A stretch of 53,343 nucleotides of DNA from Moraxella bovoculi 237. Lineage in GTDB: Bacteria > Pseudomonadota > Gammaproteobacteria > Pseudomonadales > Moraxellaceae. Where the stretch lies: assembly GCF_000696305.2 (NCBI RefSeq), contig NZ_AOMT01000010.1:3-53345 (forward strand), written 5' to 3'. A program made the translations under genes and the position numbers. Positions 18,107 through 26,538 of the stretch are shown here, piece by piece. The notes beneath the pieces are model-generated. The model searched no databases. It had not been told where the DNA came from and saw only the letters and a list, made by a program, of their open reading frames with translations. Within the stretch, counting starts at the first letter, position 1. Every line of letters starts with the position of its first letter.

Positions 18107-19213
18107 CTATTGATGTTCTGATACCGCTGCTTTGATTTGTGCGCTGTGTTTCCATTGCTGAGCTTTAATTTGTTGTTCAAACGCACTCAGCGCATCTTCG
18201 ACCACATTAGCAACGAGTTTTTGGAGTGCTGGGCGATCGGTGTTGATGCTTGCCACGCCTTTGGCGATCTGTACCATGAGCGCATCTAACGTCTTATCAT
18301 CGAACAGGTGCGAATTCACCGAAGTGGTGACATTCTCCCCGATGTTCTTGCCAATGGTGGTGATTTGATTTTCGATGAGATTGCCTGCGATCGGGATGAG
18401 TTTTAGGTATTTTTTGAGCTCTGGGGTGTCAATGAGTGCGCGCTCAACCGCAGTCCCGATGTCAGATGAGAGCTGTTCGCCAACTTGATTGTTAAAAGCT
18501 AAGCTTAGCTTTGGGCTAAGTTCTGCGCGTAGAAGCTCGAGTATGGCATTTTCAAAGGCATCACGGTTTTTGTCGATGGTGTCTTGGATGAGCTTGTCGT
18601 GAGTCTTGGAGCGTTTGATTTGTTCGCGGATGTTGTCGGTGGCGGTTAGAATCACTCGATCTGACAGTTCTTCTAAAATTACGCCATAGTAGAATCTGGC
18701 TGAATTGATCCAACGCTGTGGAATGACCTTGATGCCCACTTCGTGCAGGCGCTTAATGATGATGCCAGCGCGGAGCAGTCTGAGCGCACGCAAGGCAGGG
18801 AAACACGCCAACACTTCATACCAATGCAAAAAAGGAAAGAAAAACCATCGATGATAAGTGTGGTTCACGATGGCAAGCAACCAGCGTACCGTAAGCTCTG
18901 CCACCCACAGTAGCGTAAACATACCTCCAACTGCCGCAAGCGTCTCATGATACTGGTCTTGGTACACCTGCAAAGGTGCGCCAAAGTTCATCCATTCTGC
19001 GAGCTTCTCGACGAGCGCACTCATCAGAATGTTATCTATAAAGATTAGTGTCAAGTCCACCACGAGAAGACCGAGCATCAGGATGTCGTAGCCGATTTTA
19101 AGTTTGCTTGGCTGATGATCGTCTGAATCACTGCCAAATAAAGGCACGACGTCATTAGGTACTTCGTGAGATTGTGGGATGCTTAGCTCGTCTAGGTCGG
19201 GTGTTTGTCGCAT
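18107..19213 (-). CDS. Membrane protein with a voltage-sensor-like helix bundle, no pore
   Basis: A 368-residue protein of unknown function. Predicted helices lie at about 42-66 (S1-like, with D53 and D60), 91-116 (S2-like, WVAELTVRWLLA with E106 and R110, the E-x3-R spacing of S2 helices in cation channels) and 124-158 (FHWYEVLACFPALRALRLLRAG-like region, with R142, R145 and R148 spaced by three as in S4). No pore helices or selectivity filter follow. Instead there is a ~200-residue soluble, mainly helical C-terminal half. The start at 19213 avoids a 34-residue extension that overlaps the upstream acyltransferase gene. Relation to voltage-sensor domains is inferred from pattern only. Confidence 0.6.
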   Translation of the reverse strand: MRQTPDLDELSIPQSHEVPNDVVPLFGSDSDDHQPSKLKIGYDILMLGLLVVDLTLIFIDNILMSALVEKLAEWMNFGAPLQVYQDQYHETLAAVGGMFTLLWVAELTVRWLLAIVNHTYHRWFFFPFLHWYEVLACFPALRALRLLRAGIIIKRLHEVGIKVIPQRWINSARFYYGVILEELSDRVILTATDNIREQIKRSKTHDKLIQDTIDKNRDAFENAILELLRAELSPKLSLAFNNQVGEQLSSDIGTAVERALIDTPELKKYLKLIPIAGNLIENQITTIGKNIGENVTTSVNSHLFDDKTLDALMVQIAKGVASINTDRPALQKLVANVVEDALSAFEQQIKAQQWKHSAQIKAAVSEHQ

Positions 19214-19247
19214 AGAATTATCGTAAATTAAAAGTATTGGGCTGTTA

Positions 19248-20210
19248 TTATGGCGCTTGGTCAAATTCAGCCAGCATCTCATCGATGCGAGCATCTTTGG
19301 CTTGCCAAATCTCATCCAGCCATGAGAACAGTTTGACTTTTACGTCATCATTGCTGTCGTATTCACCATTTTTTAGGGCGTTAAATAGGTCGTTTTCCAT
19401 CTTGATGTGGCGAATGTCGACGCCCAGACGGGTAAGTTTGCCCTGCCAAAGATCACTGTATTTAGGCGCGCCATCAGGATAGACGAGCGTCATGTCTAAG
19501 ATGCCATCTATTTGCTTACCAAGGCTGCTGATGGCAAGTGCAAAACCACCTGCTTTTGGTTTTAGTAGGTGCTTATAAGGTGATTTTTGGGCGGCGTGTT
19601 TGGCTTTGGTGAAGCGCGTGCCTTCTAGATAGTTGAGTAACACAAAAGGCTTGTCAGCGAGCAGTCCGCACGCGCGTCTTGCTTCGTCTAAGTCGCGTCT
19701 AGCAAGCTCTGGGTTTTTGGCGATTTGCTCTTTTGAATGGCGTTTCATCATCGGAAAGTCCAAAAAATAAAACGTCTGACCCACAACAGGGATGTATATC
19801 AGCTCATGCTTGGCAAAAAAACGCGTGATCGGCAGGCGACCTTCGCTGGCGTACTGAATGACGCTCGTGTCCACCCATGATTGATGGTTGCAGATGAGCA
19901 GATATTTGCCATTTGGGTTTAGGTTTTCAGGCAGGCTGATGCGCCAGTCTTTGGTGGGCAATACCTTATCAATCATGAAATTATTCGAGCGAATCCAATA
20001 ATCTGCCATGCCGATGACCACTTTGTCGGCGCGCTTTGATTTGCCGAACATCTTAGCAAGTCCGGCCGTGTAAAGTGGTGCTGACAATGCTAAGCTATTG
20101 GCTGCGATGCTGCCTGTGCCGATTGCAAAGGAGAGTTTTTGGGCAAGTTTCGGCTTGGTTTCGTGTAATTTTTGAAAAAAAGGCAAGGTCTTACGAGAAT
20201 TTGCGCTCAT
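19248..20210 (-). CDS. PlsC-type acyltransferase (YihG-like)
   Basis: A 320-residue membrane-associated acyltransferase of the lysophosphatidate/1-acylglycerol-3-phosphate family. Motif I NHQSWVD (NHx4D) is near residue 115, the substrate-binding motif around GQTFYFLDFPMMKR follows, and motif III is EGTRFT near 200. It has a hydrophobic N-terminal segment. The overall layout resembles E. coli YihG rather than PlsC, so the exact acyl acceptor is uncertain. The voltage-sensor-like gene follows 34 bp downstream and is probably co-transcribed. Confidence 0.85.
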   Translation of the reverse strand: MSANSRKTLPFFQKLHETKPKLAQKLSFAIGTGSIAANSLALSAPLYTAGLAKMFGKSKRADKVVIGMADYWIRSNNFMIDKVLPTKDWRISLPENLNPNGKYLLICNHQSWVDTSVIQYASEGRLPITRFFAKHELIYIPVVGQTFYFLDFPMMKRHSKEQIAKNPELARRDLDEARRACGLLADKPFVLLNYLEGTRFTKAKHAAQKSPYKHLLKPKAGGFALAISSLGKQIDGILDMTLVYPDGAPKYSDLWQGKLTRLGVDIRHIKMENDLFNALKNGEYDSNDDVKVKLFSWLDEIWQAKDARIDEMLAEFDQAP

Positions 20211-20325
20211 GACTGATCCTAAAAATCTTATTTTTAATCAATAAAAGAGGTTCTAAATTGCGCAGGTGTTACAAATTGTGTAACAAAATATGAAAAATTC
20301 TGCGAAATTCAAAAATTTAAACGCA

Positions 20326-20346
20326 TTTTATCAAATTTTGATAAAA
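20326..20346. promoter_or_regulatory. 21-bp perfect palindrome
   Basis: TTTTATCAAA-T-TTTGATAAAA, arms of 10 bp around a single base, between the divergent acyltransferase and OmpA-type lipoprotein genes. It contains TATCAA/TTGATA half-sites but not the spacing of an FNR box. It is operator-like; the protein that binds it is unknown. Confidence 0.4.
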
Positions 20347-20465
20347 AAACGGTAAATTTGTCCGAAAAAATCCATTGAAATCTAATTTTTGAAAAATTTT
20401 GATACAATATTACCCAACATTTGTTTCCAAACGACCAAAATTTGAAAGGTAGATTATTAATTCTG

Positions 20466-20543
20466 GTGAAAAATATTGCGATTTTCGCTACTTGTTGGGC
20501 AGCTTTAGGGAATTTCGGTAAAAATCTCCTAAAATTACGGTGA
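20466..20543 (+). other. Possible 25-codon leader reading frame
   Basis: GTG at 20466 opens a 25-codon frame ending at TGA 20541-20543, with a hydrophobic start (KNIAIFATCWAALG). The nearest AAAGG is 16 bp away, too far for a good ribosome site. It may be chance in an AT-rich leader. Confidence 0.15.
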
Positions 20544-20709
20544 ATCTTTCAAGAAAGCTAATCAAAAGTACACTGATGAGATACACACTTACAACAGACA
20601 AGCAAGTTTTTTCATTCATAATACAATCAAAGCAAGCGAATTAATCACCTAATCTGCTTGAGATAACTTCAAAAATTTTAAATTTTATAAAAGACTTAGG
20701 GAGTTTAAC

Positions 20710-21369
20710 ATGAAAATCAAACTACTTGCTGTAACAGCATTGGCATCTAGCATGGTTATCACAGGCTGTGCGACCACTGGCGGTCCAGTTGTCAACGATC
20801 AAACCAAAAAAGCCGGTATCGGCGCATTGGCAGGCGCACTAGGTGGTGCTGCCATCTCTAAAGCGACTGGCGGTGAGAAGACTGGTCGTGACGCAGCGAT
20901 CGGCGCAGTATTGGGCGCAGGCGTTGGTGCGTACATGGGTCGCCAAGCTAAGCAAATCGAACAACAAATGGCAGGTACTGGCGTTGAAGTACGTCAAGAC
21001 TCACAAGGTAACATCAACTTAGTAATGCCAGGCAACATCACGTTCGCTCATGATGATGCAACCATCAATTCCTCATTTTATAACAGCCTAAACCAATTGG
21101 CACAAACAATGATCCAGTATGATCAAACCACCATCGTCGTGGCAGGTCACACTGACAGCACAGGTGCTGCATCTTATAACCAAGCACTTTCACAACGTCG
21201 TGCGGCAGCAGTATCTGACTACCTGGTATCTCGTGGTGTACCAGCATACCGCACCAGAATAGTAGGCTATGGTCAAACTCAGCCTATCGCAAGCAACGCG
21301 AACGAGTCAGGTCGTTCTCAAAACCGCCGCGTAGAGCTAACCATCAACGCACCACAAGAACTTCGTTAA
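20710..21369 (+). CDS. OmpA-family outer-membrane lipoprotein with glycine-zipper segment
   Basis: A 219-residue lipoprotein with signal peptide MKIKLLAVTALASSMVITGC (lipobox ITGC). Residues 35-80 are a Gly/Ala-rich glycine zipper (GIGALAGALGGAAI, then AAIGAVLGAGVGAYMG). The C-terminal half, about 105-215, is an OmpA domain that binds diaminopimelate of peptidoglycan: VVAGHTDSTGAASYN, LSQRRAAAVSDYLV, and SGRSQNRRVEL with the conserved Asp and Arg. The layout is that of E. coli YiaD. GGGAG lies ahead of the ATG. Codon bias suggests good expression. Confidence 0.9.
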   Translation: MKIKLLAVTALASSMVITGCATTGGPVVNDQTKKAGIGALAGALGGAAISKATGGEKTGRDAAIGAVLGAGVGAYMGRQAKQIEQQMAGTGVEVRQDSQGNINLVMPGNITFAHDDATINSSFYNSLNQLAQTMIQYDQTTIVVAGHTDSTGAASYNQALSQRRAAAVSDYLVSRGVPAYRTRIVGYGQTQPIASNANESGRSQNRRVELTINAPQELR

Positions 21370-21388
21370 TTTTTAGCGTTGATCATTC

Positions 21389-21420
21389 AAAAACAGGTTG
21401 GATTATCCAGCCTGTTTTTT
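21389..21420 (+). terminator. Terminator after OmpA-type lipoprotein gene
   Basis: AAAAACAGGTTGG-ATTAT-CCAGCCTGTTTTT, a 13-bp stem with one T-G pair, then T residues. Confidence 0.85.
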
Positions 21421-21454
21421 TGTGTTGATTTAATTTTTATGCGGATGATGAGAC

Positions 21455-21463
21455 TGCTATAAT
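21455..21463 (+). promoter_or_regulatory. Extended -10 element overlapping the first possible start of the YgjP-like gene
   Basis: TGCTATAAT, a perfect extended -10, whose last two bases overlap an in-frame ATG at 21462. Transcription would begin near 21470, after that ATG, which favours the next in-frame ATG at 21495 as the true start. Confidence 0.55.
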
Positions 21464-21494
21464 GACTTATTTATCCCAAAGAGTAAATACGCTC

Positions 21495-22115
21495 ATGCGA
21501 TCAGAGCAGTTATTAAGACTACACCAAGACTTTGCCGAACAAGGAATCGTTCTAAGCATCACCAAAAAATCAGTAAAGAACATTAACTTTCGCATGAAAG
21601 CGGGCGAATGTCATGTCAGCGTGCCAAGATGGGCATCTGAGCGTGCTGTCATAGAGGCGGTTCGAGCGCGGTTGTCTTGGGTGTTTCAGGCGCATCATAA
21701 ACTACAACAAAAAGCGCATTTTCGCCATGCTTATGAGCGAAGATTATGGGGTGAGAGTGTGGATTTGCCCGCTGATGAAAGTCAGATTTTACGAATTTAT
21801 CGGCAGGCGTTATCTTCTCGGTTGCCTGATTTGATTGCCAAATGGCAACCCATCGTCGGTAGGGTCGCCAGAGAAGTGCGCTTAAAGAAAATGAAAACTC
21901 GCTGGGGTACATGTAATACTCGTGAAGGTAGAGTGTGGCTGTCGGTATATTTGGCGGCATATCCCTATGAATGCACCGAATATGTGTTCGTGCATGAGCT
22001 TTGCCATCTCATTCATGCCAATCACAGCCCATTATTTTGGGCGGAAGTCAAAAAAGCCATGCCAGATTATAAAAAATGGCATGACCTTCTAAAAGCGCGT
22101 GATGAAAGCTTGTAA
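21495..22115 (+). CDS. YgjP-type M48/DUF45 zinc metallopeptidase-fold protein
   Basis: A 206-residue cytosolic protein with the zinc motif HELCHLIHANHSPLFW (HExxH plus a third His) near the C-terminus, preceded by KKMKTRWGTCN and LSVYLAAYPYECTEYV, all hallmarks of the YgjP/SprT-like WLM domain family. The first in-frame ATG (21462) lies inside a perfect -10 box, so 21495 is chosen. The biological substrate is not established for most of the family; E. coli YgjP has been reported to act on UTP. It converges on oxyR with 6 bp between stops. Confidence 0.85.
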   Translation: MRSEQLLRLHQDFAEQGIVLSITKKSVKNINFRMKAGECHVSVPRWASERAVIEAVRARLSWVFQAHHKLQQKAHFRHAYERRLWGESVDLPADESQILRIYRQALSSRLPDLIAKWQPIVGRVAREVRLKKMKTRWGTCNTREGRVWLSVYLAAYPYECTEYVFVHELCHLIHANHSPLFWAEVKKAMPDYKKWHDLLKARDESL

Positions 22116-22121
22116 GGGCGG

Positions 22122-23030
22122 TTATCTGTGCTTTTTGGCGTCTTCTGTCATGGCTTGATGGAAGACCTCGCTTAGAATGCGCACATCATCAACGCGTGCG
22201 TAGTTAAGGCGTGTGATGAATGCCAGTCGACGATGTGGCCCGGGTTCTGACAGTGGTACAGAAGTTAGGTCATGGATGGTCGATAGCTGATCAAGTGCCA
22301 TCTTAGGCACGAGCGTCGTCCCCATGCCAGACAGCGCCATCTGAATGATGGTGTTGAGGCTGGCATCAGAGAATCCTGACTTGATCTCGCTCTTGTTCAT
22401 TTGGCATACAGACAGTACTTGATCGGTCAAGCAGTGACCTTCACCCAGTAACAGTAAGTTAGTCTTAGATAGCTCGCCACTGGTGATGTGCTTGGAGCTG
22501 TCGTGTTCATCCCCTTTTGGGAAAATCGCAAAAAAATCTTCCGCCCAAAATTCAAAGGTGTGCAGACCTTCCACGGGGTATGGCAGGGCGATGATGGCGG
22601 TGTCAATGTGTCCGTAGCGTACCTGATCGATGAGGCGCTCGGTTTGTTTTTCAGTGATGGACAGCTCAAAGTTGGGATAGCTTTTCTTTAGGGTAGGCAG
22701 CACCTTGGGCATTAGGTAAGGCGCGACAGTTGGGATGATGCCGATCGTCATCGGGTAGGCAAGTGGCGTCTGATGATTGTGCGCGCGCGTGACCAAATCG
22801 CTGATCTCGCTAAAAACGCGCTGCGCTCTGTCTAGAATCTCTTCGCCGATTGGGGTGATGAGTACTTGTTTGTTATTACGCTCAAAGATCTGTGTGTCAA
22901 GCTGTTTCTCAAGCTCGGCAATGCCAAGGCTTAATGCAGACTGTGAGATATTGCATTCTTCGGCGGCACGCTTAAAGTGCTTGTGTTTGGCGACCGCCAG
23001 AGCGAATTCCAACTGACGTAAAGTAATCAT
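22122..23030 (-). CDS. oxyR: Hydrogen peroxide-sensing LysR-type regulator OxyR
   Basis: 302-residue LysR-family activator. The N-terminal helix-turn-helix (FKRAAEECNISQSALSLGIAELE) is followed by a LysR substrate domain. The two redox cysteines are present at C200 and C209 in GEGHCLTDQVLSVCQ, with the same 9-residue spacing as C199/C208 of E. coli OxyR, so disulfide sensing should work. It is divergent from ahpC, the classic target, with 194 bp between them. Confidence 0.95.
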   Translation of the reverse strand: MITLRQLEFALAVAKHKHFKRAAEECNISQSALSLGIAELEKQLDTQIFERNNKQVLITPIGEEILDRAQRVFSEISDLVTRAHNHQTPLAYPMTIGIIPTVAPYLMPKVLPTLKKSYPNFELSITEKQTERLIDQVRYGHIDTAIIALPYPVEGLHTFEFWAEDFFAIFPKGDEHDSSKHITSGELSKTNLLLLGEGHCLTDQVLSVCQMNKSEIKSGFSDASLNTIIQMALSGMGTTLVPKMALDQLSTIHDLTSVPLSEPGPHRRLAFITRLNYARVDDVRILSEVFHQAMTEDAKKHR

Positions 23031-23224
23031 AAAAGTTATCCCAATTCAAACATAAAATTATGACCCCTATTTTACACCTAAGTTTTATAAAACAAAACAG
23101 GATAATTAAAAGTTTTAAATGTATAAAAGCGGTATTTTTGTTATGATAGACGGGTAGGGCAGTTTTGGGCAAGGGTTTATCGTCCAGCTGTACAATTTCC
23201 ATCCATTAACATATAGGTGTAATT

Positions 23225-23791
23225 ATGACCGCAATCATCAACCAACAGATTCCTGAATTTACCACCGAAGCATTTGTAAACGGTGAGTTCAAAACCATCT
23301 CTACACAAGACACCAAAGGCAAATGGTCTATCTTCATGTTCTACCCACACGACTTCACTTTCGTGTGCCCAACTGAACTTGAAGACATGGCTGATCACTA
23401 CGAAGAGCTAAAAGGTCTTGGCGTAGAAGTATATGCAGTATCTACTGACAGCCACTTCGTACACAAAGCATGGCACGATTCATCTCCTGCAATCGGTAAA
23501 GTAAAATACCCAATGCTAGGTGATGGTACTGGTAAAATCACTCGTGGCTTTAACATCATGATCGAAGACGAGCACGCAGCACTACGTGGTACTTTCCTAG
23601 TAGATCCAGACGGCTTCATCAAAGTAGCTGAGATCCACGACCTAGGCATCGGCCGTTCTGCTAAAGACATGATCCGTAAAGTAAAAGCAGCTCAATACGT
23701 TCGTGAAAACGACGGTGAAGTTTGCCCAGCAGCATGGGAAGCAGGTCAAGAGACCTTGAAGCCAAGCCTAGACCTAGTTGGTAAAATCTAA
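23225..23791 (+). CDS. ahpC: Alkyl hydroperoxide reductase subunit C (2-Cys peroxiredoxin)
   Basis: Reduces H2O2, organic peroxides and peroxynitrite in the cytosol, and is recycled by AhpF. The 188-residue protein has peroxidatic C48 in FTFVCPTEL and resolving C167 in EVCPAAW. The GG(L/V)G and YF loops typical of sensitive peroxiredoxins lie nearby. Codon use is highly biased (CTA, GTA, CCA), a sign of strong expression. TATGAT at 23142-23147 is a plausible -10 without a good -35, as expected for an OxyR-activated promoter. oxyR is divergent. Confidence 0.97.
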   Translation: MTAIINQQIPEFTTEAFVNGEFKTISTQDTKGKWSIFMFYPHDFTFVCPTELEDMADHYEELKGLGVEVYAVSTDSHFVHKAWHDSSPAIGKVKYPMLGDGTGKITRGFNIMIEDEHAALRGTFLVDPDGFIKVAEIHDLGIGRSAKDMIRKVKAAQYVRENDGEVCPAAWEAGQETLKPSLDLVGKI

Positions 23792-23807
23792 GCTCTAAGC
23801 TAATCTT

Positions 23808-23836
23808 AAAAACCATCCAATCTTGGGTGGTTTTTT
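23808..23836 (+). terminator. Terminator after ahpC
   Basis: AAAAACCATCCA/TGGGTGGTTTTT stem (one T-G pair) followed by T residues, 16 bp past the ahpC stop. Confidence 0.8.
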
Positions 23837-23851
23837 GTTTGCTAATATATA

Positions 23852-23882
23852 AAAAACACAAGCCCAAAAGACTTGTGTTTTT
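23852..23882 (-). terminator. Terminator after YdcH-like gene
   Basis: AAAAACACAAG and CTTGTGTTTTT, an 11-bp perfect stem with a 9-nt loop, just downstream of the minus-strand YdcH-like gene. Its symmetry means it could also back up ahpC termination. Confidence 0.75.
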
Positions 23883-23901
23883 AAAGCGAATAATCTTACA
23901 A

Positions 23902-24123
23902 TTATGCTTTGGTCAGTAGATACTGATATAGTTCGTCTTTTAGGGCAAGTTTTTTGCGTTTTAGACCTTCGATTTCTTCAGCGCGGCTGGCTGCAGCAAC
24001 TGGGTCGTTCTCTAGGTTGGTGATTTCTTCATCAAGTTCGTTATGCTCGTCGAATAGTTTAACGAAATGTAGGTCGTTATTAGTTTTTAGTTTGGTGATT
24101 AGTTCGCGGTATTCTGGAAACAT
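23902..24123 (-). CDS. YdcH-like small protein (DUF465)
   Basis: A 73-residue, highly charged, probably coiled-coil protein (MFPEYRELITKLK, DEHNELDEEITNLE, EGLKRKKLALKDELY). This matches the DUF465/YdcH family, whose function is unknown. The start at 24123 is decided by an AAGGAG ribosome site 6 bp upstream; a longer in-frame start at 24168 lacks one. It lies on the minus strand between ahpC and ahpF, splitting the usual ahpCF order. Confidence 0.85.
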   Translation of the reverse strand: MFPEYRELITKLKTNNDLHFVKLFDEHNELDEEITNLENDPVAAASRAEEIEGLKRKKLALKDELYQYLLTKA

Positions 24124-24411
24124 AGAATTCTCCTTTGAGTTTGGTGTCATAATGACGAAATTCACCACATAAGAATTATTCTGTGGTTAAGATTATCTTA
24201 CCAAGAATGATGAGTCTTAGCAAGCAATAAAAATAAGCGTCATCCACACAATTGCAATATAATAACAAGCAGTGATATTGTTTGATTTAAGTTGTTGAGC
24301 TTTAGCAATACGAATGTTCAAAATTCTCAAATTTGCATTATCCTGCCGTCGGCTTATAATGACATCGTACATTCTGATTTATTTATTTTATTTAGTTTTA
24401 AGGTGGTTATT

Positions 24412-25968
24412 ATGTTAGACCAATCATTATTAGATGCTGTTCAAACGTACAGCGCCAACATGACTCGTCCGATTCAGATGATTTTAGGTCAAGGTGAGCA
24501 CGCCAAACGTGCTGAGCTGATTGATTTTCTTGAAAAAATCGCCAGCACCTCTGATAAGATCGGCTTTGATAAGAGTGTTGTGGATACCGACCTATCTGCG
24601 ATGAGCTTTAAAATTGCCACCGATAATCGCGATACTGGTATTGTGTTTAGCGGTATCCCTGGCGGTCATGAATTCACGTCACTGCTGCTTGCGATTTTGC
24701 ATGTTGGTGGTCACACCATGAAGCTAGACGAAGGCATTCAAGACCTTGTTAAGCGAATCCAAAAACCATTAAAATTCCAAACTTTCGTATCGCTGTCTTG
24801 CCATAACTGCCCAGATGTCGTACAGGCATTGAATCAGTTTGCCGTACTAAACGATGGCATCGAAAACGAGATGATTGACGGCGGTGTGTTCCCAAAGCTT
24901 GTAAAAGCTAACAACATTCAAGGCGTGCCTGCGGTATTCCTAAATGGCAAACCATTCTTAAACGGTAAAGTGGACACCGCGCGTATCATCGATAAGCTAC
25001 AAGCTAAATACCCTGATCTGCTGTCTGAGGGCGTGGCCGAAGAATTAAAAACCCAAGACGTGACCGTCATCGGTGGCGGTCCTGCAGGTTCGGCAGCTGC
25101 CATCTATACCGCTCGTAAGGGTCTGCGCGTGGCTCTAGTGGCTGATCGTATTGGCGGTCAGGTTAAAGATACTCAAGACATTGAGAATCTAATCTCAATC
25201 CCATTAACCAATGGCAATACGCTAGCTGGCAACCTATCCACGCACATCAAAGAATACAACATCACCGTCAAAGAGCACGTGAGCGTATCAAGTATTGAAG
25301 AAGTGAAGGATGGCTATCAAGTTACCCTAAACACGGGTGCAAGCTGGACGTCACGCACACTAATCATCGCAACAGGCGCCAAATGGCGTAAGCTTGGCGT
25401 TAAAGGCGAAGATGAGAACATCGGCAATGGCGTGGCGTACTGCCCACACTGTGATGGCCCATTCTTCAAGGGTAAGCCTGTGGCGGTTATCGGCGGCGGC
25501 AACTCTGGCGTTGAAGCAGCGCTTGACTTGGCGGGTATCGTTGAGCATGTGACCGTACTAGAGTTTGGTGATAAGCTTCGTGCTGACCAAGTACTGATCG
25601 ATAAAGCTGAAGCGCGTGATAATATCACCATCATCAAAAATGCCGCCACTCAGGAAATCACCGCTAATAGTGGTAAAGTGGATAGCCTAATCTATCAAGA
25701 CCGAGCGAGTGGCAAGAACGTGACGTTGCCATTGTCAGCGGTGTTTGTACAGATTGGTCTGGTGCCAAACTCTGATGTGGTTAAGGACTTGGTGGATGTG
25801 ACAGCTCATGGCGAGATTGAGATTGATGCCAAATGTCGCACCGATAAGCCAGGCGTGTTCGCATGTGGTGACGTGACAACCGTACCATTTAAGCAAATCA
25901 ACATCGCCATGGGCGAAGGTTCAAAAGCAGGCTTGGCAGCGTTTGAATATCTGATGATGAATTCTTAA
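24412..25968 (+). CDS. ahpF: Alkyl hydroperoxide reductase subunit F
   Basis: FAD/NADH disulfide reductase that recycles AhpC. From the chosen start (24412) it has 518 residues. The N-terminal tandem thioredoxin-fold domain has a CHNC redox motif near residue 130 ([10 protein letters not shown]), the FAD site is [14 protein letters not shown], the thioredoxin-reductase-like CxxC is CPHCDGPFF near 346, the NADH site is [16 protein letters not shown], and [11 protein letters not shown] is near the end. A longer in-frame start at 24292 is rejected because AAGGTGG precedes the ATG at 24412. TATAAT at 24258-24263 may be its -10, giving a ~145-nt leader. Confidence 0.97.
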   Translation: MLDQSLLDAVQTYSANMTRPIQMILGQGEHAKRAELIDFLEKIASTSDKIGFDKSVVDTDLSAMSFKIATDNRDTGIVFSGIPGGHEFTSLLLAILHVGGHTMKLDEGIQDLVKRIQKPLKFQTFVSLSCHNCPDVVQALNQFAVLNDGIENEMIDGGVFPKLVKANNIQGVPAVFLNGKPFLNGKVDTARIIDKLQAKYPDLLSEGVAEELKTQDVTVIGGGPAGSAAAIYTARKGLRVALVADRIGGQVKDTQDIENLISIPLTNGNTLAGNLSTHIKEYNITVKEHVSVSSIEEVKDGYQVTLNTGASWTSRTLIIATGAKWRKLGVKGEDENIGNGVAYCPHCDGPFFKGKPVAVIGGGNSGVEAALDLAGIVEHVTVLEFGDKLRADQVLIDKAEARDNITIIKNAATQEITANSGKVDSLIYQDRASGKNVTLPLSAVFVQIGLVPNSDVVKDLVDVTAHGEIEIDAKCRTDKPGVFACGDVTTVPFKQINIAMGEGSKAGLAAFEYLMMNS

Positions 25969-25991
25969 TTTATTGTGATGTTCAATATCCA

Positions 25992-26024
25992 AAAAAACAC
26001 ACTTTATGATAAAGTGTGTTTTTT
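25992..26024 (+). terminator. Terminator after ahpF
   Basis: AAAAAACACACTTTA-TGA-TAAAGTGTGTTTTTT, a 15-bp perfect stem with a 3-nt loop, 23 bp past the ahpF stop. Confidence 0.9.
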
Positions 26025-26048
26025 ATTGCGTATGTTGTGGGGACGGTT

Positions 26049-26504
26049 ATGTGGTATTTTTTGATGGCGTTTGGGATTGGCATGGGCATCGCTGTGCAGG
26101 CGGCGATTAATTCAAGCCTTGCCATTGGTCTGGGCGGTCGGCCATTAGCGGCGGCATTTTTCTCTTTTGCCATTGGTACGTTGTGTTTGGGGTTGGTTAT
26201 GATGTGGCAGGGCGACTGGCAAAGTGTCTTAGATAACATCACCGATCAGCCTTGGTGGCGCTGGGTTGGTGGGGCGATCGGTGCGGTATTTGTGTTTATT
26301 ACGGCATTTTTGGCGCCGAAGATTGGGCTTGTGAACATGGCCTTTCTAATCATCTTAGGGCAGCTGATTGCAGGCATGGTGATTGATCACTTTGGGCTGA
26401 TTGAGATGCCTGTTCGTTCGTTAGGCTTGCATAAATACATTGGTCTTGGCGTGATGCTGATTGGACTGACCTTTTTTATGTTTGGCGATAAAGTTTTTAA
26501 ATAA
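26049..26504 (+). CDS. YdcZ-like small membrane protein (DUF606, DMT superfamily)
   Basis: A 151-residue protein with four or five hydrophobic helices (WYFLMAFGIGMGIAVQAAI, AAAFFSFAIGTLCLGLV, a VFVFITAFLAPKIGLVNM segment and LGVMLIGLTFFMFG). This is the half-size arrangement of the YdcZ/DUF606 branch of drug/metabolite transporters, in which two copies usually make one transporter. Only one copy is here. An earlier in-frame GTG at 26016 lies inside the ahpF terminator, so the ATG at 26049 is preferred. The substrate is unknown. Confidence 0.82.
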   Translation: MWYFLMAFGIGMGIAVQAAINSSLAIGLGGRPLAAAFFSFAIGTLCLGLVMMWQGDWQSVLDNITDQPWWRWVGGAIGAVFVFITAFLAPKIGLVNMAFLIILGQLIAGMVIDHFGLIEMPVRSLGLHKYIGLGVMLIGLTFFMFGDKVFK

Positions 26505-26529
26505 AAAACACGGCGCATTGCTGTGTTTT
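26505..26529. terminator. Terminator after YdcZ-like gene
   Basis: AAAACACGGC-GCATT-GCTGTGTTTT, a 10-bp stem with one G-T pair, overlapping the end of the YdcZ-like gene; the minus-strand PLP-enzyme gene ends 10 bp further on. Confidence 0.6.
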
Positions 26530-26538
26530 GTTTTATGT

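Larger units (their letters stand above)
20211..20709. other. 499-bp AT-rich intergenic region upstream of the OmpA-type lipoprotein gene
   Basis: No ordinary gene is visible. It holds a 21-bp perfect palindrome at 20326-20346, a -10-like TACAAT at 20403-20408 with no well-spaced -35, a possible 25-codon reading frame at 20466-20543, and a small CTTTC-AA-GAAAG hairpin near 20546. If transcription starts near 20415, the lipoprotein mRNA has a leader of about 295 nt. Confidence 0.5.

Noticed and set aside
26016-26048. Upstream GTG start for the YdcZ-like gene
   Set aside because: It lies within the stem of the ahpF terminator and adds residues not needed for the first membrane helix.
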